64,000 nucleotides of DNA, taken from Caprella mutica (lineage: Eukaryota > Arthropoda > Malacostraca > Amphipoda > Caprellidae). The DNA lies in NCBI GenBank assembly GCA_947561585.1, contig CANNZV010003146.1, positions 1 through 64,000 of the forward strand. The letters run 5' to 3'. Made by a program: the position numbers and the translations under genes. Below the pieces are notes generated by a model. That model was not told the DNA's origin. It saw only the letters and a program-made list of their open reading frames with translations, and did not search any database. Within the stretch, counting starts at the first letter, position 1, and each line of letters opens with the position of its first letter. Shown piece after piece: positions 55,304 through 64,000 of the stretch.

Positions 55304-56969
55304 TAGGGTTGAGACAATATGCACTGCATATTATGTAGTGTATGCACATAAAAATTTAGTGTATTCGCTTGAAATATGCGTTTCATAAAATGCATATGCA
55401 TTTTATAAAACGTATATGCATTTTATAAAACGCATACACATTTATAAAACGCATAAGCAAAATATATGCAGCAAATAATTAATTTAAAAAAACATTATAC
55501 GTATTTCAGTTAAGTAGACATTCTAAATTTCCATCTATTTCTCGAGATAGGCTGTTACCTACTAAGAAGTCCATGTATTTTTCACCAAATATTTTTTTTA
55601 TTAATTGTAAAAATATTAAAACACTGGGATGTAGAATGAAAGTTAATATATTTAAATTGACAATTTTTATATATTGAAACACTTCTTATGAAGTATATTT
55701 CCAAGTACATTAACAAATCTTAAATATGAGGTATCTTTTATACAGGTGAAGCTCGTACAGCGGACGATCTTTACACGGTCACCCACTAATAGAAGATCAA
55801 AATTATCCGTTCTTCTGACCATGCAACTCCTACAACGGTCTGTTAAATAATATGGTTTAACAAATATTTTATTAGTTTACCTAGTATCTAGTCAAACATT
55901 GATTATATCCAGAGGTATTACAATTTAAAACCAACACTTAACTTATTGTTAAATTGTTTTTCAGTAATTTGATCTTGTTAACCTTTTCCTCAACGTTTTC
56001 TTTGATTAGAAAGTTCTATAGAAATTAAAAAGAGGTGTAACTATTCTATATTATATAGTAATATATATTTCATTTATTTACACCAAACAAAAAAGTAAAA
56101 ATCAAGATATTAAATTAGTTATTTTTATTTTGTTTTTGGTTTAATTAACGAAATATACCATCAATGAAAACTCCCAATTACAATTGGCCTTATTTCAAAG
56201 AAATTAGAACATATAAAGATAACCTGAACGCATATCATTGAGCATAAAGCTAACATGAACGCATAAAAAGCATATTTTAAGCATATAAGGCATATTTTAA
56301 GCATAGAAGAATATTTTAAGGTATAAAAAGCATATGTTTAAAGCATAAAAGCATATTTAACATGCTTAAAGCATAAAAGCCTATTTCATAAAGAATATTG
56401 TCACAACCCAAGTGATCACTTTTGAGATTGACCTGCCTCGCGCCTCAATTTGCTCTATTGTTGCTGGAATTACTGAGAATGTTGAATCTATGAACGCAAG
56501 ATATATTTTCATTATTTCTCTGCTCTGTAGAAGTTTTTGAAGTTTTCTCTCTGATAAATATCTGGAATATTAAGAAGCAGAGTGCAACCAAGTTCCCACC
56601 TCTTTATAACCTAATTTATTTTAAATTTCTGAAATAGAATAAAAATCTAGCTCTTATTCATTCGTCTGATGTTTATCATTTATTTATGTAGAAGTTTATC
56701 ATTTGAATATCATTAATCAATTTATTTTAATAAACACTTTTTATATGTATATTAAATAGAAATTCCATGTGCAAATAGAAAATGCATATGCAAAATAAAA
56801 AATGCCTATGGAAAAAAATAATGCATATGCATTTTCTATTTACATATGGAATTTCTATTTGCATATGTATTTCAAGATTTGCATATGCATTTCAAGATTT
56901 GTATATGCTTTTTTTATATGCATATGCATTTTTTCACCAATATGCAAGATATACAAAGTCACAACCCTA
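55304..56969. mobile_element. hAT-type non-autonomous element, 1666 bp, 8-bp target duplication
   Basis: Starts TAGGGTTGAGACAATATGCA and ends GTCACAACCCTA. It is flanked by identical 8-mers GTTATTAC (55296-55303 and 56970-56977), the hallmark target size of hAT elements. Subterminal regions are packed with GCATATGC-type words (55350-55450 and 56770-56940), as hAT transposases favour. A further block of GCATAAAAGCATATTTTAA repeats is at 56225-56390, ending with an internal GTCACAACCC. No transposase ORF. Confidence 0.85.
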
Positions 56970-57044
56970 GTTATTACAGTAGCAAGAGTCTTTAATTAAG
57001 TTAATACAGTAAACTCTGAAAAAAATGGCAAATAATATAATTGT

Positions 57045-57105
57045 CTTGATGCCCAATTGTCGTGGGCCCAATTTTCCGGGGCCCAACTTTCGGTCCACGA
57101 GGTTG
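57045..57105. repeat. solo arm of the CCCAATTGTCGTGGG repeat
   Basis: TTGTCTTGATGCCCAATTGT, CGTGGGCCCAATTTTCC, GGGGCCCAACTTTCGGTCCACG: the same unit as the arms of foldback element 6 and in the same orientation as its left arm. It abuts the break in jockey ORF1 at 57108. Confidence 0.75.
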
Positions 57106-57107
57106 GA

Positions 57108-58275
57108 TGTGCACTCTTCTTTGGTATGTCCTTTTTTGGAGCAGTTGAAGCATAGGCAGTTATAGCACTGCTGGGGTATAATTATTGTTTTTGTCTACTT
57201 TTACTATTAACCAAATAGCAATTCGGATGATCTTTGGGCAGGTAAGAAAGTTGAAAGTAAGGATATATGTATCAGTTTTTAATAATTTCGCCATTTCTTT
57301 TAATTGTCATTCTCCTGATTTCGGCAACATCTTGTGATTTCAGGTGTTCTTTGATGTCATCTTCTGAGTCATGTTTCAAGCACTTGCATCTTATTACTCC
57401 TTTAACTTGGATAAATCTCTTGAGTTTATATATAATTACGGGTTGATCTGCTATTTTCTTAATTTTTTCAATGTTGATAGATTGTTCTTGGTTTTAGGCC
57501 TCGATGAATAAACCACTCTTTCCTGATTTCTTCACTTTGACATCTCCAAGTTTGTTTTCAATTTCCCGATCCAGTTTTATGGGGATTATATCCTCCATCC
57601 AGGAAATTTGACATCGAAAAATTTTGAATAGTAAGGTTCGTTGTTTCTAAGTAGGCTGTCAAACTCCTGGAGCTTTTTCAGCTGGAGATTTTTTTCCATA
57701 AGTTTTTCCTTGTCAGTTTTTTCTCTTTCTTCTAACTTGATTCCAATCTTCATTGTTATTTGAATCTTCGTATAGTTGATTGTTGCCAGTAGACTCAGGT
57801 GGGCCAGCCTGATCGTCAGTGAACCCTTAACTGGCAATCGTATTTTCAAGTACAGGGCTGGCCTGATATCCACCTCGCCCTAGTTCAGTAGCAGAGTCTC
57901 GAACAGCTCCCACCTGAACAATGGGAAGCTGAACGAGCGCGACACTCCCACTGCATTCTGCATTGAGAGTCCCGTTAACGCCGTTAGCGTTTATTTCATT
58001 ATTAAAACTTTTAAATATAGTTAGTATTTATGCCCTATAGATAGGGGGGTTTGTTAATGGGGTCTCCTTCCCCAGCTATTCTCTTCATAGCTGAGCCGTA
58101 TCAGTTGTCAGTTTTTTCATCCAAGGGTCCGTTCATACCATCTCTCAGACTGCAGCCTCAGGCAGATCTACCTGATGGTCGAGACCCATAGCTTGTACAG
58201 CCTCTGCCATCATTGACCCACACAAGCCCCCTCACCACGGCAAGATGGATGGCTCGAGGGGAGGATTATTCTCTA
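57108..58275 (-). pseudogene. jockey-type LINE, 5' UTR and ORF1 N-terminal part
   Basis: The 5' end near 58275 has a GC-rich start on the minus strand including ATCTTGCCGTGGTGAGGGG, a motif common at 5' ends of insect LINEs. Coding pieces in shifting frames: a Lys/Glu-rich coiled region (KLEEREKTDKEKLMEKNLQL), an RRM-like segment (DIKEHLKSQDVAEIRRMT), then CYNCLCFNCSKKGHTKEECT with a C-x2-C-x4-H-x4-C knuckle at 57110-57165. The ORF continues in the fragment at 46374-47130, about 10 kb away. Confidence 0.7.
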
Positions 58276-58484
58276 ATCTAATGAATGGCATCTATAATTC
58301 GTTGTAATTCAATACAATTTCACAGTATGTATAAACTATGTCTTTGATTCAGTATAGATATACTAACTTTATTCGCCAATAACAAACACAAATTTCGAAT
58401 TCACTTCGGAAGTTATAGCGTGTATTCGTGTCAAATATTCCTGGCTTTTCATTAATGGTATACATACTTGAAACTTTAGTTTTT
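58276..58484. other. spacer, no gene
   Basis: Flank between the LINE 5' end and the hairpin element; nothing recognised. Confidence 0.35.
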
Positions 58485-58795
58485 GTTGTTGATTATTCCG
58501 TACAATTAAATTGATATTTTAATACGAATTTCCCTACATTAAAATCCAACTATAAACACAAAGCAAAGTGTTTGACGAACTAAACTGTAATTTTTCAAAA
58601 TATCTATCTTAAATTATACAGTTGAGAATATAAGATATATAAGATAGATATTTTAAAGAATTACGGTTAATTTTGATTCGTCAAACACTTTGCTTCGTGT
58701 TCAAAGTTGGATTTTAATGTAGGGAAATTCGGATTAAAATAATAATTTAATTGTACACAATAATCAACAACAAAAAATTAAGTACATTTTTCAAA
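58485..58795. mobile_element. hairpin (MITE-like) element, about 125-bp inverted arms
   Basis: The left arm (TTGTTGTTGATTATTCCGTA... CAAAGTGTTTGACGAA... ATATCTATCTTA) is repeated inverted in the right arm (TAAGATAGATATT ... TTCGTCAAACACTTTGCTTC ... AATAATCAACAACAA). The spacer is about 30 bp. No ORF. Could form a long hairpin RNA. Confidence 0.8.
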
Positions 58796-59409
58796 GTCTG
58801 GCTGAAAAATTACACTTCATGATCTTGATACACTGCATTTTTCAGAGCAATAAAAATCACACATTTACTATTATCAACTACAATAATTAATTACCTTGAA
58901 ATATAAAAAGAATATCTTTCAGCGTTACGATAATCTTACCGTTAAGGGCCTTTTAGACGTGATACATTTTGTATCAGCAACATTGTATGTATACAAATGT
59001 CGCACTACTATTTCTGCATACGGCAAGCATTCTGTTTAGGGTACGGTTAGGGTACGGTTACTATGGATGCGTATTCGAGCGATTTTTCGCACTGACGATA
59101 TCGTCAGAACTGATCGTCAGTGCGAGGTGGTTACACTGTACGCGATTTCTGATCGTCAGTATGTTTCTGCCCAATTAATATTGTGGTCTAAACTGTGTTT
59201 ATTTGATATAATGTTCGAGAGGAATTGAATACCTACCTGTGTGCCTCTGAAATAATAGACGCGACGCTTATTTGATTATTATTTTCACTGCACAAAATTT
59301 TTGAAATACCAAAATAGAAAAATGAGCAGAATATTTTTTATATAACTATTCAAGGATATTCAATTTTATAGAAAAAAATTGTACAGAGTAAAAAACAATT
59401 CAAGCCTTT
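58796..59409. other. no gene seen
   Basis: Contains a small palindromic cluster of CTGATCGTCAGTGCG words (59087-59160). Otherwise AT-rich, nothing supported. Confidence 0.4.
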
Positions 59410-60075
59410 ATTTATTTATTTCCGTCCTGGTTCTGCCAGAGGATCTGATGGCCTCAGGTCAGGTCATTTGAAGACATTATTGTCCCATTCATCTGCAGAG
59501 GCTGGAGTACATCTTTTGACCACTCTGACAGATTTTGTGAATGAGATATTGAGAGATGTTCCAGATTTGGCTTTGTCAACATTTTATGGATCCACATTAT
59601 ACGCTTTAACCAAAAAGGATGGTGGTATATGACCCATAGCAGTTGGTAATACCTTGCTTAGGTTAGTTGCCAAGGTTGGTGCGCGCCCATTATCACACTC
59701 TCTTGGTAGAGAATTAATACCGGTTCAGCTTGGGTTCTCTACGAAAGGTGGCTGTGAAGCTGCCGCACATTCTGCAAGACGGTACTTGAATGATTGTAAC
59801 CATAGGAGGGTGTTTCTCAAGGTGGATATGAAATACGCTTTCAATTGTCAGAAGAGAGATACATTCCTCACTGTTAATCGTAACCGTGTGCCGGAGCTAT
59901 ATAGAATCCTTTGGCATGCTTATTCTTCGCCTTCAGCTTTGTTTTTAGGTGAAGAGGTGCTGAGGTCGGAGACAGGTATCAAGCAGGGTGACCCTTTTGG
60001 ACCGGCTATGTTTGCTCTTGGAATTGATGAGGTGGCTCGCAGGGTTGAGTCAGAGTTCAATGTATGGTATCTGGA
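59410..60075 (+). pseudogene. non-LTR RT fragment, same family as 3440-4863
   Basis: Upstream remnants GSARGSDGLRSGHLKTLL and ALTKKDGG lead into RT proper from 59654: LVAKVGARPLSH, QLGFSTKGGCEAAAHSARRY, FLKVDMKYAFNCQKRDTFL, VPELYRILWHAYSSPSA, GIKQGDPFGPAMFALGID and FNVWYLDDVALG with the catalytic YLDD that the other copy lacks. Sequence after about 60078 is unrelated. Truncated at both ends. Confidence 0.8.
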
Positions 60076-61098
60076 CGACGTAGCCCTGGGAGTATTGTTT
60101 CACAAGCGAGGCCAAGTACACAAGAATGTGTCGTTCTCAGAGCTGACAGAGAAAGCGTCAGTAACGGACGGTTCCCGTAACACACCTCAGTATTGTTTAT
60201 CACGAGGAAGAGTGCACGGCTGCAGGCACTTCGCGCACGCTCCACCAAACGCTTATTTAAGTCAATAACATTGCATCTGTTGCCTTAATATTCATCAATT
60301 AATCTTCTTACATCAATTAAATGTCTAAATAAAAACATTATTAAGCAAGATGACCAGATACCTAAAGTATTTTGCAAAGTAGTGTGCGAGTACACATCAG
60401 CTGTTTAGTACAAGCCTGAGTTATGTGACTGACGCGCAGGGTGACGTCATTGGTGACCAGTATATTCCCGGTAATTAACAAAATTAGCATCTTTTTCGAA
60501 CGATACATGATTTAGATGAGAAAAGCATTAAAATTACCAACCAAATGATTTCATACACGATATCATTACATTTACAAGATATAAATCACTGTCACAGTCA
60601 CATATTAAGTCACACTAACTAATTCACATTCTTGCACATTAATCACATTCGCATTGAGTTCACATTCTGTGAGTGCGAGGTATTTTGTTTACAAAACGTC
60701 AGCATTTAATAGCTACTCTAGAAGGCAACAAATCAACAGAACACATGAATAGTTTCACAAGCATATGAATAATAGAATGAATATAATTCATATGAATAAT
60801 AAAAGACAAATTAGGGTTTTGTATTAATGTAAATAATTTAATATATAAGTTGATGGGATAACATATGTTGAAAACATATATTAATTTTAATATTAATAAT
60901 TTTAAGAGTTGAATATTAGTATGTGTTGTTTAATTGTAATAAGAATATTTTGGTATTGTACGTATGATATTGGAATTTGAAATAATGGAATATTAAAAAA
61001 AAATAGAGATGAAGAATGTTTGTAATGATTTTTAATTGATTTTAAATTGTAAATTTTAAATGTAATATAATTAAAACATTAAAATAGGTATAAACAAA
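60076..61098 (+). other. interior of gypsy relative C upstream of its small ORF (left boundary unclear)
   Basis: Non-coding. From about 60850 (GTTGATGGGATAACATATG) it resembles the copy B stretch after integrase (31361 onward, GTTGATGGGATGAATTATG), so it is probably the same part of a related element. Gag and pol are absent; the left end of the element could not be fixed between 60270 and 60850. Confidence 0.4.
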
Positions 61099-61134
61099 CA
61101 GGGGCCATTAGCTGATCCTTTCTCTGTATTTCAG
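61099..61134 (+). promoter_or_regulatory. splice-acceptor-like tract upstream of the element C small ORF
   Basis: CAGGGGCCATTAGC then a pyrimidine-rich CCTTTCTCTGTATTTCAG, with AG at 61133-61134. Same layout as 31665-31697 in copy B. The conserved CAGGGGCCAT just upstream may hold the branch or another signal. Confidence 0.5.
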
Positions 61135-61355
61135 CTCAAGAAAAAGAAAGCCAACCATTTGACCCCAGCCTAGCCCAGCCATTTCTATTCAGCTATCTCA
61201 AGTCAACCACGTGACATCAGTCATACTCAGCCAGAGCCAGCCCTAGAGGAACTGAAAACGTTTGCACAAACGTTTAGACGAAAAAACAGCTGAGTGACGT
61301 CACAAGGTCGATTGTCACAGACGAACACACGCGTACAGCTGATTGAAAATACAGC

Positions 61356-61670
61356 ATGGGGCAACAGCAGTCTAGCTACAACATAGACGCAATCGTAGAA
61401 TTGCTCAAAAACGCGAACTCTGTAACGAAACAGAACTACAAAACGGCAATCCAGGCTGCCAAGGAACCCCATTTTGACCTAATCCCTGACATCTTTGCAG
61501 ACATTTCACTGTCATTTTTAGCAGTAATAATGGTTGCGATTTGTGTTTACGATCTAGGAATGGCTAGGCAGTTCAAGAGGGAACTAAAGGAGAAGACGAA
61601 TGCCGCACGAACTCTGCAAAACAAAATTTCTGCGGAAACCTTCAAAAACCTGAATCGCCCTTTTGTGTAA
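61356..61670 (+). CDS. element C small ORF, 104 aa, myristoylation-type start and one membrane segment
   Basis: Open frame starting MGQQQSSYNIDAIVELLKNA, with Gly2 and Ser6 as in N-myristoylated proteins. A helical, basic segment follows, then a conserved FDLIPDIFADISLSF block running into one hydrophobic segment (FLAVIMVAICVYDLG, residues about 53-68), then a charged helical tail ending FKNLNRPFV. Aligns along its length with the frameshifted ORF of gypsy B at 31834-32162: MGQxQS, VEL, A-I, DLI-D-F-D and E-F match. Intact here. Likely acts at a membrane, anchored by acylation and/or the hydrophobic segment; role in the element unknown. Confidence 0.75.
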   Translation: MGQQQSSYNIDAIVELLKNANSVTKQNYKTAIQAAKEPHFDLIPDIFADISLSFLAVIMVAICVYDLGMARQFKRELKEKTNAARTLQNKISAETFKNLNRPFV

Positions 61671-63010
61671 AAGGACGAACAAGGAGAAAAAGGGAAAAAT
61701 CATCCGTAATAATTAATATTACAAATCTCAACATTAAGGATATCAGAATAGAATCGAAAATTAAAAGCAAAATTTAATTGGACATTTAGCATTAGTTTAA
61801 ATTTAAGAAATGGGTAGAATTAAAGTATTTTTTGTATTTCATATATATTCCTTGATGTTATAAATATAATAAGGTCATATCAAAACAAATCAGAATTTGT
61901 AATTTAGGAACAAACATTATTGAAATTTTTTTTGAAGTAAACAATATTTTAGAGCTAACGTAATCAAGTATACGAAAATAATTTTTTTTGAAAGTTTTAA
62001 ATGAAAAAGTTCACAAACAATTCAAATGTAGTTTGTTTTATATGTGTGAAAGCATAAAAAAAATTTAATGGATAAGTTTAAGTGAGCATGACTGTATAAG
62101 TTAAAGGGTTAAAAATTAAATATAAATTTTTTAGACTGTAATGAAACCGAGAAAAAGAATCTCAAATTATATCAACAAATTTCTTGTTTAAGACTTTTTT
62201 GATGATATAACAGGGATAAGATTTACAAACTAAAAAGATTATATCAACACATTTCTTGTTTAAGACTTTTGATGATATAGGTAATTTTAAGTTGATATGA
62301 TTATATACGTTGAATTGTTACATTTAAGTTTAATTTTAATATATCACTCAACTGAAATCAAAAATCACAAATTATGTCAACAATTTTCTTTTTGAAGATT
62401 TTTGATGACAAAATTTGAACAAAAGTGAATAGATCAAACGTATGCCAACACACTTCTTGATTAAGAACTTTGATGGAATAAATTTTTATGATTTTAAAAG
62501 CACAAGTTATCAAACAGAGAGTAATAAGAATGTTTAAAAATTTATTTTAACGCAAAGGATATTGAAAAAAAAAAAAGGATTAATCATTTTTATTGGTTAA
62601 AGAAATAAAGTAAAAAACAATAGAATCTTTGATTAAGTAAAATATAATAAATAAATTGAATATTTTTAAATTTAATGCATTTTTATTTTTTCAGTAAAAA
62701 TTTTGTTTTTGTTCACAGTACACAATTTATTTTTATAGTTTAGGATGAAAGTATTAAGTATACCATGATTAAAAGATGTCTGGAGTTACCAAACCTACTA
62801 TCAGCTTCATAATCTGAAAGAAGGGGGGAAAGATGAAGGAAATTTGTATAATATGATATACTAGGATAGTTTGAAATTTAAGTTAAACACAAGGTTTAAC
62901 AAATAAGTAAGTTACCAATAACTTGAATAGATTTTTATTAGGATAAAATTTATATTTTGGATTTCGATCTCTGATAAATTAATATTGGGAAAGCTTCAGA
63001 ACTTGGTGAT
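61671..63010 (+). other. element C 3' untranslated region with four spaced hairpin-like repeats
   Basis: AT-rich, non-coding. Four imperfect copies of a block of about 42 bp, ATATCAACA...TTCTTGTTTAAGACTTTTGATGATAT, start near 62167, 62239, 62371 and 62439. Each is bounded by short complementary ends (ATATCA / TGATAT in the first two). A purine tract, AGAAGGGGGGAAAGATGAAGG, is at 62819-62839. No ORF. Confidence 0.6.
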
Positions 63011-63026
63011 ATTGGAGGAGGAATGA
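63011..63026 (+). promoter_or_regulatory. putative polypurine tract of element C
   Basis: ATTGGAGGAGGAATGA immediately precedes the LTR-like start TGTGATGAACG at 63027. Confidence 0.5.
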
Positions 63027-63374
63027 TGTGATGAACGTATTACATCAGTTCTCACCTATAAGTCATTTGGTCCTGAGTAAGCTAACTCTGTCAGCCACAG
63101 ATCGTCTTACGATTAACATCTAATATATTTAGTCTCAGCTAACCTTGGTTTAGCAATGCACTGTTTAGTATAGGGTGCTTGAAGTACAGTTGTGTATAAA
63201 GTATATACTTGTGTTGCTATTAACCTTACTTATTGTCATACAGTTAAGTGATCTATAGATAGTAAAAGATCCATAGTTAATTAGACAAGGCGTAATTCAC
63301 GTTTAAGTACTAAGTAATCAGTACTATAGTAAATGCCCACCAATTAGACAGATAACCAGAAAAGCCTATCACAC
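63027..63374 (+). repeat. element C 3' LTR (about 348 bp)
   Basis: Begins TGTGATGAACGTATTACATC after a purine tract and ends AAGCCTATCACACA, TG...CA with CACA like the copy B LTR end. The boundary on the right is where copia coding sequence starts. No second LTR in the window, so boundaries are inferred. Confidence 0.55.
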
Positions 63375-64000
63375 ATCTGAATGAATCAAATCAAGAGGTT
63401 TAAGATTTTTCCTCCCTCCTATTGGAAACGAGCACTTATAAATTTTCCCATTGCAGCAGTGATTACAAACACCTTCTATCGCATTCAGTTTAATATCCAA
63501 ACCTATTACTAGATCCTTTCGGATCATTTTACACATATTATCCCTCCCTAAATGACCGAACCTTCTATGCCATAACATATCATTCAATTTATTTGAATCA
63601 ACAGATATCACAGCTGTATGAACTATAACATTTAATACATATAGTATAGCAACTGCAATTAGTTCTCCTTTATCATGAATTTTACAATAATTGTTATCAA
63701 ACGTTATTATTATTACTGGTAATTCTAGAAACTGATAGCAAATTAAAAGCTAACTTAGGCACATGCCAAACATTTATCAGTGTGCATGTTCTACATTTAC
63801 CCCCTGGTATTTTAAAAGTCCCCTCCAAGCAAATTTTTTTATTGCTTAAATCAACGAGGCTAATGTTTCTTATTATTTTACTGCAAACCCCATCAAATTT
63901 GATAGCATATTTTTTGTTTTATATGCTTTTAAATATTTTTATAATCAAAACTCTACAAAACCTACTTTACTTCCGACTTTCTAATTTTCAGTCTGAAGAA
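63375..64000 (-). pseudogene. pol: Ty1/copia pol fragment: GAG-pre-integrase and start of integrase
   Basis: Minus strand 63611-63375: SNKLNDMLWHRRFGHLGRDN (H...H), then GVCNHCCNGKIYKCSFP (C-x2-C), the zinc-binding pre-integrase domain, and LKPLDLIHSDV, where integrase begins (first catalytic Asp). Sequence to 64000 holds decayed protease/linker coding with INLISVS-like fragments. The element is cut at 63374 by the LTR of element C and runs off the window. Confidence 0.8.

Noticed and set aside
59087..59160. CTGATCGTCAGTGCG palindromic cluster as transposon ends
   Set aside because: Only three loose copies over 75 bp, no flanking target duplication and no ORF; too little to call.

Overview
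This window reads as nuclear DNA of an animal, most likely an insect. The evidence is AT-rich non-coding sequence, spliced genes with GT-AG introns, a C2H2 zinc-finger terminal exon, and a repeat load of arthropod type: Ty3/gypsy, Ty1/copia, jockey/CR1-type LINEs, mariner/Tc1, pogo, hAT and many inverted-repeat elements. No bacterial operons, tRNA, rRNA or CRISPR arrays were seen. Only three or four stretches look like host genes or pieces of them. The rest is transposable elements, often nested.

Layout, left to right. 0-3.3 kb: two one-sided minisatellites and a decayed mariner-like transposase. 3.4-6.6 kb: a non-LTR fragment with a restriction-like endonuclease tail, then a small two-exon secreted-protein candidate on the minus strand whose intron holds a mariner remnant. 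7.2-7.8 kb: a tandem repeat full of nuclear-receptor-like half sites. 8.1-12.5 kb: gypsy copy A on the minus strand, internally deleted. 13.2-18.9 kb: a foldback element, a minisatellite, a hairpin element, a 1.1-kb terminal-inverted-repeat element and two mariner copies placed tail to tail. 19.9-33.7 kb: gypsy copy B on the plus strand, structurally complete (464-bp LTRs, 4-bp target duplication). It carries gag, a candidate -1 frameshift, protease, RT/RNase H, integrase and a small extra ORF, and is split inside RNase H by a 4-kb LINE that has its own 2A peptide. 34.0-35.2 kb: the inverted partner of the 1.1-kb element. 36.6-39.5 kb: three foldback elements in a row. 40.1-42.9 kb: a CR1-like LINE on the minus strand interrupted by a foldback. 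44.7-45.7 kb: the zinc-finger exon. 46.3-58.3 kb: a jockey-type LINE on the minus strand whose ORF1 is split by about 10 kb. That gap holds two foldbacks, an outer TIR element with pogo remnants, an apparently intact DD37D mariner/Tc1 transposon, and a hAT-type element with a perfect 8-bp target duplication. 58.5-60.3 kb: a hairpin element and a second RT fragment. 60.4-63.4 kb: the 3' part of gypsy relative C, with the same small extra ORF and a 3' LTR. 63.4-64 kb: a Ty1/copia fragment on the minus strand.

How the parts relate. Gypsy B has LTRs that differ at only about five positions by eye, so it is young, yet its pol is broken; copy A is a deleted sibling. B and C share a downstream ORF encoding a short protein with an N-myristoylation-type start (MGQxxS) and one membrane segment, preceded in both by a splice-acceptor-like tract. 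That ORF is the most promising candidate for something undescribed. The second is the recurring architecture of foldback elements whose arms are 14-21 bp (or longer) tandem repeats with different unit sequences. The only element that looks capable of encoding an active protein is the DD37D transposon at 50247-51572. All readings are by eye; identities and boundaries are approximate unless a base position is given.
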